NCBI RefSeq assembly: GCF_000513195.1
Contig: NZ_CBVI010000002.1
Location: 20,144-84,143 of the forward strand
Reading direction: 5' to 3'
Length of the DNA stretch: 64,000 bases
Source of the DNA: Bacteroides timonensis
Lineage (GTDB): Bacteria; Bacteroidota; Bacteroidia; Bacteroidales; Bacteroidaceae
Made by a program: the position numbers and the translations under genes
Shown: piece after piece, positions 27,435-36,181 of the stretch
How the letters are laid out: every line of letters starts with the position of its first letter
How positions within the stretch are numbered: position 1 is the stretch's first letter
Notes under the pieces: generated by a model
Told to the model about the DNA's origin: nothing
Seen by the model: the letters and a program-made list of their open reading frames with translations, nothing else
Database searches by the model: none

Positions 27435-28102
27435 TGATAGTAGAAATCCTGATCACATTACTGATTATCTTTCTAGTCTACGCATCTTGCAACATCCGTT
27501 CTAACATCTATCTCAAGGTATTTTGTAAGAAACAGACTGAAGATAAAATTGTAGCTATCACCTTTGATGATGGACCGGACCCGGTACAAACTCCCAAAAT
27601 ATTGCAAGTACTCAAAGAACAACAAATACCGGTTTGTTTTTTCTGCATCGGTCACAAAGTGCAGGAGAATGAAGAGTTGATCCGACAAATCATCAACGAA
27701 GGACATCTGATTGGTAATCATTCTTTTACTCACACTAATCATTTTCCCTTGTACAGCCTGTCGAGGATGAAAAAAGACTTGCAAGCTTGCCAGTTTGCAT
27801 TAGAACGAGTAACTTCGCAGAAAATCAAGTTATTCCGCCCACCGTTTGGAGTCACGAATCCTACTATAGCAAAAGCTGTCCGCATATTGGGATACACGCC
27901 TATTGGCTGGAATATCAGAACACTCGATACACTGCAACCTTCCAAAGAGAAAGTTTTGAAGCGTATTCAGAGAAGGTTACGCCCCGGTTCTATCATCCTT
28001 CTACACGATCGGATGCCGGACAGTGACCTGTTATTAAAAGAGATACTTAACTTAATTAAAGAACAGGGATATACAGTTGTCCGTCTGGACAGCATGTTAT
28101 AA
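27434..28102 (+). CDS. Polysaccharide deacetylase (NodB homology), membrane-anchored
   Basis: 222 aa: N-terminal hydrophobic anchor (2-17), then the NodB fold with T-F-D-D-G-P-D (43-49), the zinc motif H-S-F-T-H (96-100), R-P-P-F-G (135-139) and L-L-H-D (189-192). All five catalytic motifs look intact, so it should be an active metal-dependent deacetylase facing the periplasm. Its substrate is unclear; a sugar-containing head group made by the neighbouring glycosyltransferase is a reasonable guess. Confidence 0.85.
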   Translation: MIVEILITLLIIFLVYASCNIRSNIYLKVFCKKQTEDKIVAITFDDGPDPVQTPKILQVLKEQQIPVCFFCIGHKVQENEELIRQIINEGHLIGNHSFTHTNHFPLYSLSRMKKDLQACQFALERVTSQKIKLFRPPFGVTNPTIAKAVRILGYTPIGWNIRTLDTLQPSKEKVLKRIQRRLRPGSIILLHDRMPDSDLLLKEILNLIKEQGYTVVRLDSML

Positions 28103-28109
28103 AAGCATT

Positions 28110-28742
28110 ATGAGAACCATACTAATAATATTATCAATCATATTGGGTATTTCCTATACCCATGCCCAGACAATGAAGAAACTAATCCATACCCAGGATT
28201 TTGAAAACCGTCTGGCAAAGGAAGCACAAACCATGCAGTCCATTGAAAGTGACTTTACACAAGTGAAGTACCTGGATATTCTGGATGAGAAGGTAACCTC
28301 CAAAGGAAAATTCTATTATCAAAAGAGTGGCAAAATACGTATGGAATACGCCCAACCCGTCAACTACCTAATAGTGATAAACGACTCCCGGCTTAAAATT
28401 GTATCGGACGGTAAAAAGAGCGTTATGAGCCTAACCGCCAATAAGATGATGAATCAAATGCAAGATATGCTCACAGCTTGCATGATAGGCGATCTCTCAA
28501 AAATGTCTTCCGATTACAAACTGGAATATTTTGAAAATGATCCCTATTATATAGTGAAGATTAAGCCGGTCAATAAAGCCATACAAGCCTACATTTCGGA
28601 AATTGAAATATACCTGGATAAGAAAGATATGTCGGTTTACAAATTGCGTCTTTCCGAAACAGCCACCAATTATACGGAATATGAGTTCTACAACAAAAGA
28701 TTTAATGCTTTGAAAGATGAAACAAAGTTTTCTATTCGCTAA
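28110..28742 (+). CDS. LolA-like outer-membrane lipid carrier
   Basis: From ATG 28110, 210 aa with a clear signal peptide cleaved after T-H-A (about residue 19). The rest fits the LolA/LolB half-barrel: F-Y-Y-Q-K-S-G-K-I-R-M-E-Y near 70 and repeated beta-strands. LolA-like proteins in aryl polyene loci are thought to carry the lipidated pigment across the periplasm. The 11 codons before ATG 28110 overlap the deacetylase gene and are not part of the protein. Confidence 0.8.
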   Translation: MRTILIILSIILGISYTHAQTMKKLIHTQDFENRLAKEAQTMQSIESDFTQVKYLDILDEKVTSKGKFYYQKSGKIRMEYAQPVNYLIVINDSRLKIVSDGKKSVMSLTANKMMNQMQDMLTACMIGDLSKMSSDYKLEYFENDPYYIVKIKPVNKAIQAYISEIEIYLDKKDMSVYKLRLSETATNYTEYEFYNKRFNALKDETKFSIR

Positions 28743-29268
28743 TCTGATCTTTATTCTGTATCTATTCACTTCCTGCGGCTCCTCAAAAACAATAGCAGGA
28801 GATGCCACATCTTATGTGACACCTATCATTTGCGCTGAAGAATATTCGCAAAAATACAATATGCAGTTAGACTTCATGAAGCATCACTTCAGCGGTTTAT
28901 TAATTGTACGGAAATTGCCGGATAATGAAATAAGAATATTGGCATCTACTTACTTCGGCCTCAGTCTTTTTGATTTTTCACTCCGGGAAAATGAATTTCA
29001 CGTCAACAGCTGCATAGAGCCCATGAAGAAAAAGAAAATGCTGTTATTACTGGAAACAGACTTCAAGAATCTATTTTTAAGTGGAAAGAATATCCGTATC
29101 AAAAAGAAAAGCGGTACCTTTGAAAAAAGAGTCACAGGCAGAGGATTCGGAAAATCAGTATTCTATCTATCGGAGTTCGCATCAGGACATCCCGAACAGA
29201 TAAAAATCAAACATCCCTGGTTGCGACTAAGTATACAGTTGGACAAATTAAAAGAAAACCCAAACTAA
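28717..29268 (+). CDS. DUF3261-like lipoprotein
   Basis: A 183-aa lipoprotein with lipobox at about residues 17-20 (F-T-S-C-G-S-S), then a beta-rich domain. Overlaps the LolA-like gene by 26 bases. A DUF3261 lipoprotein is a regular member of aryl polyene loci, and position plus size fit that family; the residue match by eye is modest. It may accept the product at the outer membrane, in the manner of LolB. Confidence 0.6.
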   Translation: MKQSFLFANLIFILYLFTSCGSSKTIAGDATSYVTPIICAEEYSQKYNMQLDFMKHHFSGLLIVRKLPDNEIRILASTYFGLSLFDFSLRENEFHVNSCIEPMKKKKMLLLLETDFKNLFLSGKNIRIKKKSGTFEKRVTGRGFGKSVFYLSEFASGHPEQIKIKHPWLRLSIQLDKLKENPN

Positions 29269-29269
29269 T

Positions 29270-29647
29270 ATGGCTGAACTTCTTCCCAATTTCTATAAAG
29301 TCACGCACTCTGAGCATATCAATGAAACAGACTGGGTAGTGCAAGTCATGCTCAACCCACAACATGCTATTTATAACGGACACTTTCCACAACAACCCGT
29401 AGTTCCGGGCGTTTGTATGCTGCAAATAATAAAGGAGTGCATAGAGAAAATACAACAAGCTCCCCTGCAATACAAGCAGATAGCCTCATGCAAGTTTCTT
29501 TCTGTTATTAATCCGAATGAAACACCGGAATTAAAGTTCACATTGACTATCAAGAACAACGAAACGGGTACATTCCAGATTCTGGCTGAAGGAGCATCCT
29601 CAAAAGATATCTGTATCAAATTAAAAGCACAACTAATCGGCAAATAA
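29270..29647 (+). CDS. ApeI-like hotdog-fold dehydratase
   Basis: A 125-aa FabZ relative with G-H-F-P (53-56) and P-V-V-P-G-V. The usual catalytic Glu after that motif (P-G-V-L-x-x-E) is replaced by Gln in P-G-V-C-M-L-Q. The same substitution is expected in ApeI proteins, which are thought to pair with ApeP so that each contributes part of the active site. It starts one base after the lipoprotein gene. Confidence 0.75.
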   Translation: MAELLPNFYKVTHSEHINETDWVVQVMLNPQHAIYNGHFPQQPVVPGVCMLQIIKECIEKIQQAPLQYKQIASCKFLSVINPNETPELKFTLTIKNNETGTFQILAEGASSKDICIKLKAQLIGK

Positions 29648-29649
29648 AT

Positions 29650-30840
29650 ATGGAAGAACGTAGCGAGGAACTATGGCATGAGAAAGCCAGGCAACTTGGT
29701 ATTGTAGTTATTATACCTACCTACAATAATGAAAAGACGCTGACTACCGTAATTGAAGATGTACTCTTCTATGTAGAAGATATCATCGTTGTCAATGACG
29801 GCTCTACCGATAGCACCCCTACTCTTCTGGAAAACTATCCGAACCTGCATATCATCACCCATCCTACCAATAAAGGAAAAGGAACTGCCTTAAAGAACGG
29901 ATTGAAGCAGGCCAAAGCAGCCGGCTACCGATATGCCATCACTATAGATTCCGATGGACAGCATTTTGCTTCGGACATTCCTATCTTCATGGAAGAAATA
30001 GAAAAAGAACCGGATACGTTGCTGGTAGGTGCCCGTAATCTGACTTCGGACAATATGCCGGGCAAGAATACTTTTGCCAATAAATTCTCCAACTTCTGGT
30101 TTAAACTTGAAACCGGAGTAAAGCTTCAGGATACCCAATCGGGTTACCGGCTCTATCCATTACATAAAATCAATGTGCAGAGATTCTACTATACCGCTAA
30201 ATATGAATTTGAGCTTGAAGCACTGGTCTTTGCAGTATGGGGAGGAACTACAGTCCGCAATATACCCATACATGTCTATTATCCGCCCCAGGAAGAACGT
30301 GTCTCCCACTTCCGTCCTTTCCGGGATTTCACTCGCATCAGCATATTGAATACCTTCTTAGTGTTCATTACTTTCCTCTGGATTTATCCGCGTAACTTCT
30401 TCCGGAAACTAACCTGGAGTAATTGCCGGAAATTCTTCCGGACTCACATTACACAGTCCGAAGAATCGAATCTGAAGATTACCTATGCCATTATGTTAGG
30501 TGTATTTATGGGAATAGTCCCGATTTGGGGATACCAGATGCTTGCCACTTTGTTTTTGGCTCATGTGCTTAAACTCAACAAAGTAATAGCTATTGTAGCA
30601 GCTAATATCAGTATTCCTCCCATGATTCCTTTCCTATTATATGGCAGTTACCTGACAGGATGTAAAGTCCTGAACAGGCCGGTTGAACTTCATCTTACCG
30701 ATATCTCATTTGAAAATGTGAAATCGGTTTTAGAGCAATATTTAATTGGAAGTGTTATCTTTGCAACCGCTTGTAGTATACTGGCAGGTATTATAACGAT
30801 CAGCCTGCTTACTATATACAGAAGGCCGAAAACAACATGA
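29650..30840 (+). CDS. GT2 glycosyltransferase fused to DUF2062 membrane domain
   Basis: 396 aa in two parts. Residues about 16-245 are a GT-A family 2 transferase: I-P-T-Y-N-N-E, V-N-D-G-S-T-D-S-T and the D-S-D-G-Q-H metal site. Residues about 265-395 are a DUF2062 domain with three hydrophobic segments. Dolichol-phosphate-mannose-synthase-like enzymes share this layout, so it may transfer a sugar to a lipid or to the pigment. Overlaps the next gene by four bases. Confidence 0.85.
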   Translation: MEERSEELWHEKARQLGIVVIIPTYNNEKTLTTVIEDVLFYVEDIIVVNDGSTDSTPTLLENYPNLHIITHPTNKGKGTALKNGLKQAKAAGYRYAITIDSDGQHFASDIPIFMEEIEKEPDTLLVGARNLTSDNMPGKNTFANKFSNFWFKLETGVKLQDTQSGYRLYPLHKINVQRFYYTAKYEFELEALVFAVWGGTTVRNIPIHVYYPPQEERVSHFRPFRDFTRISILNTFLVFITFLWIYPRNFFRKLTWSNCRKFFRTHITQSEESNLKITYAIMLGVFMGIVPIWGYQMLATLFLAHVLKLNKVIAIVAANISIPPMIPFLLYGSYLTGCKVLNRPVELHLTDISFENVKSVLEQYLIGSVIFATACSILAGIITISLLTIYRRPKTT

Positions 30841-33800
30841 CTCAGTTCTTTATCAGACTATATAATTATTTTCAAAGACACAAAGTTCTCTTCTACTTGT
30901 CACTCTGTGTTTGTGTCCTTTTTATGGGGTACTTCGCCTGGCAAGTCAGGTTTGAAGAGAATGTGACCCGTTTCTTTCCTGATACGAAAAACAGCCAGAA
31001 CATCACCAAAGTATTTGATAACCTAAAAATAAAAGATAAGATTATCATCTTAATCTCTCCTGCCGACTCTACAGTAACTCCGGATTTAATGATAGAGGCC
31101 GGAGACCAACTGAAACAAAGCTTATTAGAAGAGTCTAACCAAACCTGGATTAAAGATATCTTTTCGGAAGTAGATGAAACAACCATTGAAAAAGCAACAG
31201 ATTTTGTTTATGAAAATCTTCCGCTGTTCCTGACGGAAAAAGACTATCAGCACTTCGACTCACTTTTAACGCAAGAAGGCATAGAAGCCATGATGCGAAA
31301 GAACTATACCAACCTTCTTTCTCCCGCAGGTATAGCATTGAGAAGTTATATACAAAGAGACCCGTTAGGACTTGGGAATAACGTATTAAAGCATCTGCAG
31401 GATTTTCAGTTGGAAACCAATTATGAAATCAACAACGGACACATCTTTTCGAAGGATGGAAATACATTGCTGATGTTTATGACTCCGGTATTCGGAACAG
31501 GAAGTACCGGTGAGAATGAAAATCTGATCCGAATACTTGAAAATGAGTTGCAACAGGTTCAGAAAGAGTATCCTTCCATTCACGTATCTTACTTTGGAGG
31601 TCCCTCTGTCAGTGTCTATAATGCGCGACAGATTAAAAAGGATACCATTATTACTTCTTCGATCGCACTGCTGATTATCATTGTTTTCATCTCGCTGGTG
31701 TTTAAGCACAAGAAATCAATCCCTCTCATTGTCACTCCCGTTTTATTCGGGGGATTGTTCGCTTTATGCCTGATTTACTTTATTCAGGGATATATTTCTG
31801 CAATTGCCGTAGGTGCCGGATCGGCTATTCTGGGTATTGCGCTGAGTTACTCCATACACATGCTGGCCCATCAAAATCATGTTTCTACCGTCCAGCAATT
31901 GATTAAAGAAATAACTTATCCGCTTACAGTAGGCAGTTTCACTACAATAGGTGCATTCTTCGGACTTACTTTTACCACTTCCGAACTACTGCGTGATTTC
32001 GGTTTGTTTGCTTCTCTGGCACTTATCGGTACTACCCTTTTCTGTCTTATTTATCTTCCGCACTTCCTGAAAGGACAAGCAGATGTGAAACAAGGCAGGG
32101 TCTTACGCTTTATTGAGAAAATCAATGCCTATCCTTATGAAAAGAACAAATGGTTAGTAGGTGGTATCGTTATTATTACCCTTATCGGCTTATTTACTTC
32201 ACAAAAAGTCAAGTTTAACGAAGACATGATGAGCCTCAACTATGAACCTCAACACTTAAAACAAGCAGAGGCTAAACTGGAACAGCTTTTCAATGCCCAA
32301 GAGAAAACCGTACTTTTTGTCAGTGTAGGTAAGAACATGACGGAAGCACTCGAAAGTTATGCAAATACCAATCAGCACTTATCCACTTTTAAAGAGCAGG
32401 GACTTATTAAAGCGTATGCATCTGCCGAGCAATTCTTAATTTCACCGGAAGAACAGCAAAAGCGTCTGGAACAATGGAACCAGTATTGGGGAGAGTCGGG
32501 AAAGATATCAACTATCCGTAAATACATAGACACCGCCGCCCGTACCTATCACTTCCGGGAAGGTAGTTTCAATGCATTTTACCAATGGTTAGAACACCCA
32601 TTCCAGCCCTATAATTATCAGGACGATACAAATAGCATTGCCACTACCCTACTGAACGAATGGCAAACAAGTGCTGACTCCATCACGATGCTTGTTACCC
32701 AAGTACGCATCACTGATGATAATAAGGAAGAAGTCTACCAACAATTCAAGGATAATACGGATGTTGTAGTCTTCGACCGGAGTTATTTCACTAATCAATG
32801 GGTCTCTGCCATCAATAATGACTTTTACCTGATACTTTATATTTCTTCGTTCCTTATATTCCTGGCCCTATTGATTTCGTACGGGCGTATAGAATTAACC
32901 CTGATCTGTTTCCTGCCCATGCTCATCAGCTGGACCATTATTTTGGGCCTGATGGGGATTCTGGGTATCGAATTCAACATTATCAATATTATCCTCTCTA
33001 CTTTCATTTTCGGTATCGGAGACGACTTCAGTATCTTCATCATGGATGGACTCCAAAACAAATACCGGACAGGGAAAGCAATCCTGAATTCCCATAAGAC
33101 AGCTATTTTCTTCTCTGCATTCACAGCCGTTGTGGGAATGGGAACTTTAGTATTTGCCAAACATCCCGCCCTGCAATCCATTTCACTGATTTCCATCCTT
33201 GGAATGGTAGCGGTGGTATTAGTAGCCTATACCATACAACCTATTATTTTCCAGTTCTTTATTGTTAAACCGACTTCTAAGGGATTACCTCCGTATACCT
33301 TAATAGGCTTACTCCGCACGATCATCCTTTTCATGCTCTTCGTTACAGGATGTATAATTCTGAGAATTTTCATTTTCTTATTATACCTCATTCCGGTACG
33401 CCGCAGTTATAAGCAGCAGCTTGTTTGCCGGATTATCAACATTACTTGCAAAGGTATATTGGTAGTGGCAACATTCGTACGTAAAGAACACATCAACGTA
33501 ACCAATGAGACATTCAAAAAGCCGGCTATCATAATAGCCAATCACCAGTCTTTCATTGATATCCTGGAGTTATTATCTTTTTCCCCGAAGATCATCATGA
33601 TAACCAATCACTGGGTATGGAACTCTCCGGTATTTGGAAAAATCATTCAGTATGCAGGCTTCTTCCATGTAGACGAAGGATATGAACTTTGTGTGGAACG
33701 GATGCGGGAAAAAGTAAGAGAAGGATACTCCATTGCCATTTTCCCCGAAGGTACCCGGACCTATGACGGCAAGATGAAACGTTTTCATAAAGGTGCTTTC

Positions 33801-34694
33801 TATTTATCAGAAACTCTGCAATTGGATATTATTCCTATTCTGCTATACGGCAATGGAGAGATTATAGCCAAGGCACAACCTTTCTATGTCCGCAAAGGCA
33901 TTATTTACTCTAAAATATTGCCTCGCATACTTTATAACGATGATTCATTCGGAACTACCTATCAGGAACGTACCAAGCGCATCTCTTCCTACATGAAAGA
34001 AGAATATGCACGTATTTGCCTGGAAAAGAATACACCGGCGAATCCGGCATTTTATGAGGCATTGGTACTGAACTATATCTATAAAAGTCCTGTCATCGAG
34101 TGGTACATCCGCATCAAAGTAAAGATGGAACACAATTACCAGTTATTCAATCAACTGATTCCAATGGAAGGACAGATTACGGATATCGGTTGTGGTCTAG
34201 GTCCTCTGTGTTATATGCTGTCTATGATATCCAAAGAAAGGCAAATATTAGGAATCGATTATGACGAAGATAAAATAGCTATAGCTCAACACGGCTGGCT
34301 TCGTGGCGAAAACCTTCGTTTTGAACATGCTGACGCATCGGTTTATGAGTTCCCGGAAAGTGATGTCTTCATCCTGAATGACGTATTGCATTACATGAAT
34401 TATGAACATCAACATGACTTGCTAGTGAAATGCGCCAATCTTCTTCGTCCTGAAGGAATGATTATCGTACGTGATGGAAATTCCGCTGAAACCCATAAAC
34501 ATCGGCTAACCCGCCTCACTGAAGTTCTCTCTACCCAAGTTGTCAAGTTCAATCGCACTACGGATAAGCTCTGTTTCACTTCCGAAGCTCAAATTCAGAG
34601 CATAGCCCGGGAGTGTGGAATGGAAGTAAAGACTATCCGCAACGATAAATATACATCGAATACCATCTATATACTTAAAAAGCAATTACCATGA
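30837..34694 (+). CDS. Trifunctional MMPL exporter / acyltransferase / methyltransferase
   Basis: A 1285-aa fusion. Residues 1-830 form an MMPL/RND transporter with two six-helix blocks and two periplasmic loops (G-D-D-F-S-I-F in the second block). Residues about 845-1085 are a PlsC-type acyltransferase with N-H-Q-S-F-I-D (902-908) and F-P-E-G-T-R (969-974). Residues about 1110-1285 are a class I methyltransferase with D-I-G-C-G-L-G. All three active motifs are intact. Fusing export, acylation and methylation suggests substrate channelling of the pigment lipid at the inner membrane; similar fusions occur in Flavobacteria. Confidence 0.88.
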   Translation: MTQFFIRLYNYFQRHKVLFYLSLCVCVLFMGYFAWQVRFEENVTRFFPDTKNSQNITKVFDNLKIKDKIIILISPADSTVTPDLMIEAGDQLKQSLLEESNQTWIKDIFSEVDETTIEKATDFVYENLPLFLTEKDYQHFDSLLTQEGIEAMMRKNYTNLLSPAGIALRSYIQRDPLGLGNNVLKHLQDFQLETNYEINNGHIFSKDGNTLLMFMTPVFGTGSTGENENLIRILENELQQVQKEYPSIHVSYFGGPSVSVYNARQIKKDTIITSSIALLIIIVFISLVFKHKKSIPLIVTPVLFGGLFALCLIYFIQGYISAIAVGAGSAILGIALSYSIHMLAHQNHVSTVQQLIKEITYPLTVGSFTTIGAFFGLTFTTSELLRDFGLFASLALIGTTLFCLIYLPHFLKGQADVKQGRVLRFIEKINAYPYEKNKWLVGGIVIITLIGLFTSQKVKFNEDMMSLNYEPQHLKQAEAKLEQLFNAQEKTVLFVSVGKNMTEALESYANTNQHLSTFKEQGLIKAYASAEQFLISPEEQQKRLEQWNQYWGESGKISTIRKYIDTAARTYHFREGSFNAFYQWLEHPFQPYNYQDDTNSIATTLLNEWQTSADSITMLVTQVRITDDNKEEVYQQFKDNTDVVVFDRSYFTNQWVSAINNDFYLILYISSFLIFLALLISYGRIELTLICFLPMLISWTIILGLMGILGIEFNIINIILSTFIFGIGDDFSIFIMDGLQNKYRTGKAILNSHKTAIFFSAFTAVVGMGTLVFAKHPALQSISLISILGMVAVVLVAYTIQPIIFQFFIVKPTSKGLPPYTLIGLLRTIILFMLFVTGCIILRIFIFLLYLIPVRRSYKQQLVCRIINITCKGILVVATFVRKEHINVTNETFKKPAIIIANHQSFIDILELLSFSPKIIMITNHWVWNSPVFGKIIQYAGFFHVDEGYELCVERMREKVREGYSIAIFPEGTRTYDGKMKRFHKGAFYLSETLQLDIIPILLYGNGEIIAKAQPFYVRKGIIYSKILPRILYNDDSFGTTYQERTKRISSYMKEEYARICLEKNTPANPAFYEALVLNYIYKSPVIEWYIRIKVKMEHNYQLFNQLIPMEGQITDIGCGLGPLCYMLSMISKERQILGIDYDEDKIAIAQHGWLRGENLRFEHADASVYEFPESDVFILNDVLHYMNYEHQHDLLVKCANLLRPEGMIIVRDGNSAETHKHRLTRLTEVLSTQVVKFNRTTDKLCFTSEAQIQSIARECGMEVKTIRNDKYTSNTIYILKKQLP

Positions 34695-36181
34695 GTAAGT
34701 ATGACATCATCATCATTGGAAGCGGGTTAGGTGGCCTTGAATGTGGAGCCATACTTAGTAAAGAAGGGTATAACGTATGTGTGCTCGAAAAGAACGAACT
34801 GTTTGGAGGATGCTTTCAGACCTATCGCCGGAAAGGACATTTGTTGGATACAGGAATTCATTATATAGGTAGCCTGGACGAAGGACAAGTCATGAATCAG
34901 TTTTTCCGGTATGTAGGAATCATGGATCACCTCAAAGTCCGGAAACTGGATGAAAATGCTTTTGATAAGATTTTCTATAAGAATCGCATATATGATTATG
35001 CAATGGGATACGAACGTTTTACCGATACCCTTTGCCGATCATTTCCTCACGAAAAAGAAAATCTCTGGCAATATACAACGTTACTGAAAGAAGTAGGCAA
35101 CCTGATCAGTGTGGACAATCTGAAGAAAGGTATTATTTCTACTGAAGGAATGAAGTTCTTCAATACCTCAGCAGCAGGAATGATAGATAAGATTACCACC
35201 AATCCTGATTTGCAATCGGTATTGGCCGGCTCGGCACTTCTGTATGGTGGTTTAAGAGAACATTCCAACTTCTATGAACACGCCATGATTAACAACTCCT
35301 ACATACAAGGAGCCTATCGGTTCATTGACGGAAGTATGCAAGTGGCCTCTGAAATGATCAATGTGATTCGTACTCATGGCGGAACAGTTTTGAACAACTG
35401 TGAGGTCACCCGTATCATTGTAGAGAACAATCAGGTAGCAGGGGTAGAGATAAACCATGTAGAGCGGATAGAAAGCAAATACATCATCTCTAACGTACAC
35501 CCCAAACAAACATTAACCTTGCTGGACAAAACCCGCTGTATCAAAAATGCCTATATCTCCCGTATTAGTTCTTTAGAAAACACATACGGCATTTTCACTC
35601 TTTATCTGATTATGAGAGAGAAAAGTTATCCGTATCAGAACCAGAACCTCTATCTGCATGGAAACAACGATGTATGGTATGACAAGAAAGTCAATATGGG
35701 ATATACCACCAATTGCATGATCTCCACACAAGCATCTTCCCGCAACAGTGATTATGCAGACGTCATTTCCATTCTGACTCCCATGTATATAGATGAACTG
35801 TCCGCCTGGCAGGATACACTTCCCGAACAACGAGGTGAAGACTATAAAGCCTTCAAAATGGGAAAAGCCAGGCAGTTATTGGAGTTCATCAAAAATCACG
35901 GGATCGATTTTACCGATCACATCGAGACAATGTATACCACTACTCCACTTAGCTACAGAGACTTTACGGGTACTTGCGACGGTTCCGCCTATGGAATTAT
36001 CAAAGATTATAAATGTCCGCAAATCGGCTTTGTTTCCACCCGAACCAAATTGGGAAACTTACTTCTCACAGGACAGAACCTAAACGTCCACGGTGCTTTA
36101 GGAGTAACATTAACCTCCATCATCACTTGCGGCGAATTACTCGGACATGAATATTTAGCTAAACGAATAGGCCATGCATAA
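34691..36181 (+). CDS. FAD-dependent oxidoreductase, phytoene-desaturase/CrtI-like
   Basis: 496 aa. Rossmann FAD motif G-S-G-L-G-G-L-E-C-G at about 10-19, E-K-N-E-L-F-G-G-C near 33-41, and the C-terminal FAD segment G-Q-N-L-N-V-H-G-A-L-G-V. This is the amine-oxidase/CrtI fold. In a polyene pathway it could desaturate or isomerise double bonds or reduce them. It overlaps the MMPL fusion by four bases and the C45 gene by eight. Confidence 0.85.
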   Translation: MSKYDIIIIGSGLGGLECGAILSKEGYNVCVLEKNELFGGCFQTYRRKGHLLDTGIHYIGSLDEGQVMNQFFRYVGIMDHLKVRKLDENAFDKIFYKNRIYDYAMGYERFTDTLCRSFPHEKENLWQYTTLLKEVGNLISVDNLKKGIISTEGMKFFNTSAAGMIDKITTNPDLQSVLAGSALLYGGLREHSNFYEHAMINNSYIQGAYRFIDGSMQVASEMINVIRTHGGTVLNNCEVTRIIVENNQVAGVEINHVERIESKYIISNVHPKQTLTLLDKTRCIKNAYISRISSLENTYGIFTLYLIMREKSYPYQNQNLYLHGNNDVWYDKKVNMGYTTNCMISTQASSRNSDYADVISILTPMYIDELSAWQDTLPEQRGEDYKAFKMGKARQLLEFIKNHGIDFTDHIETMYTTTPLSYRDFTGTCDGSAYGIIKDYKCPQIGFVSTRTKLGNLLLTGQNLNVHGALGVTLTSIITCGELLGHEYLAKRIGHA

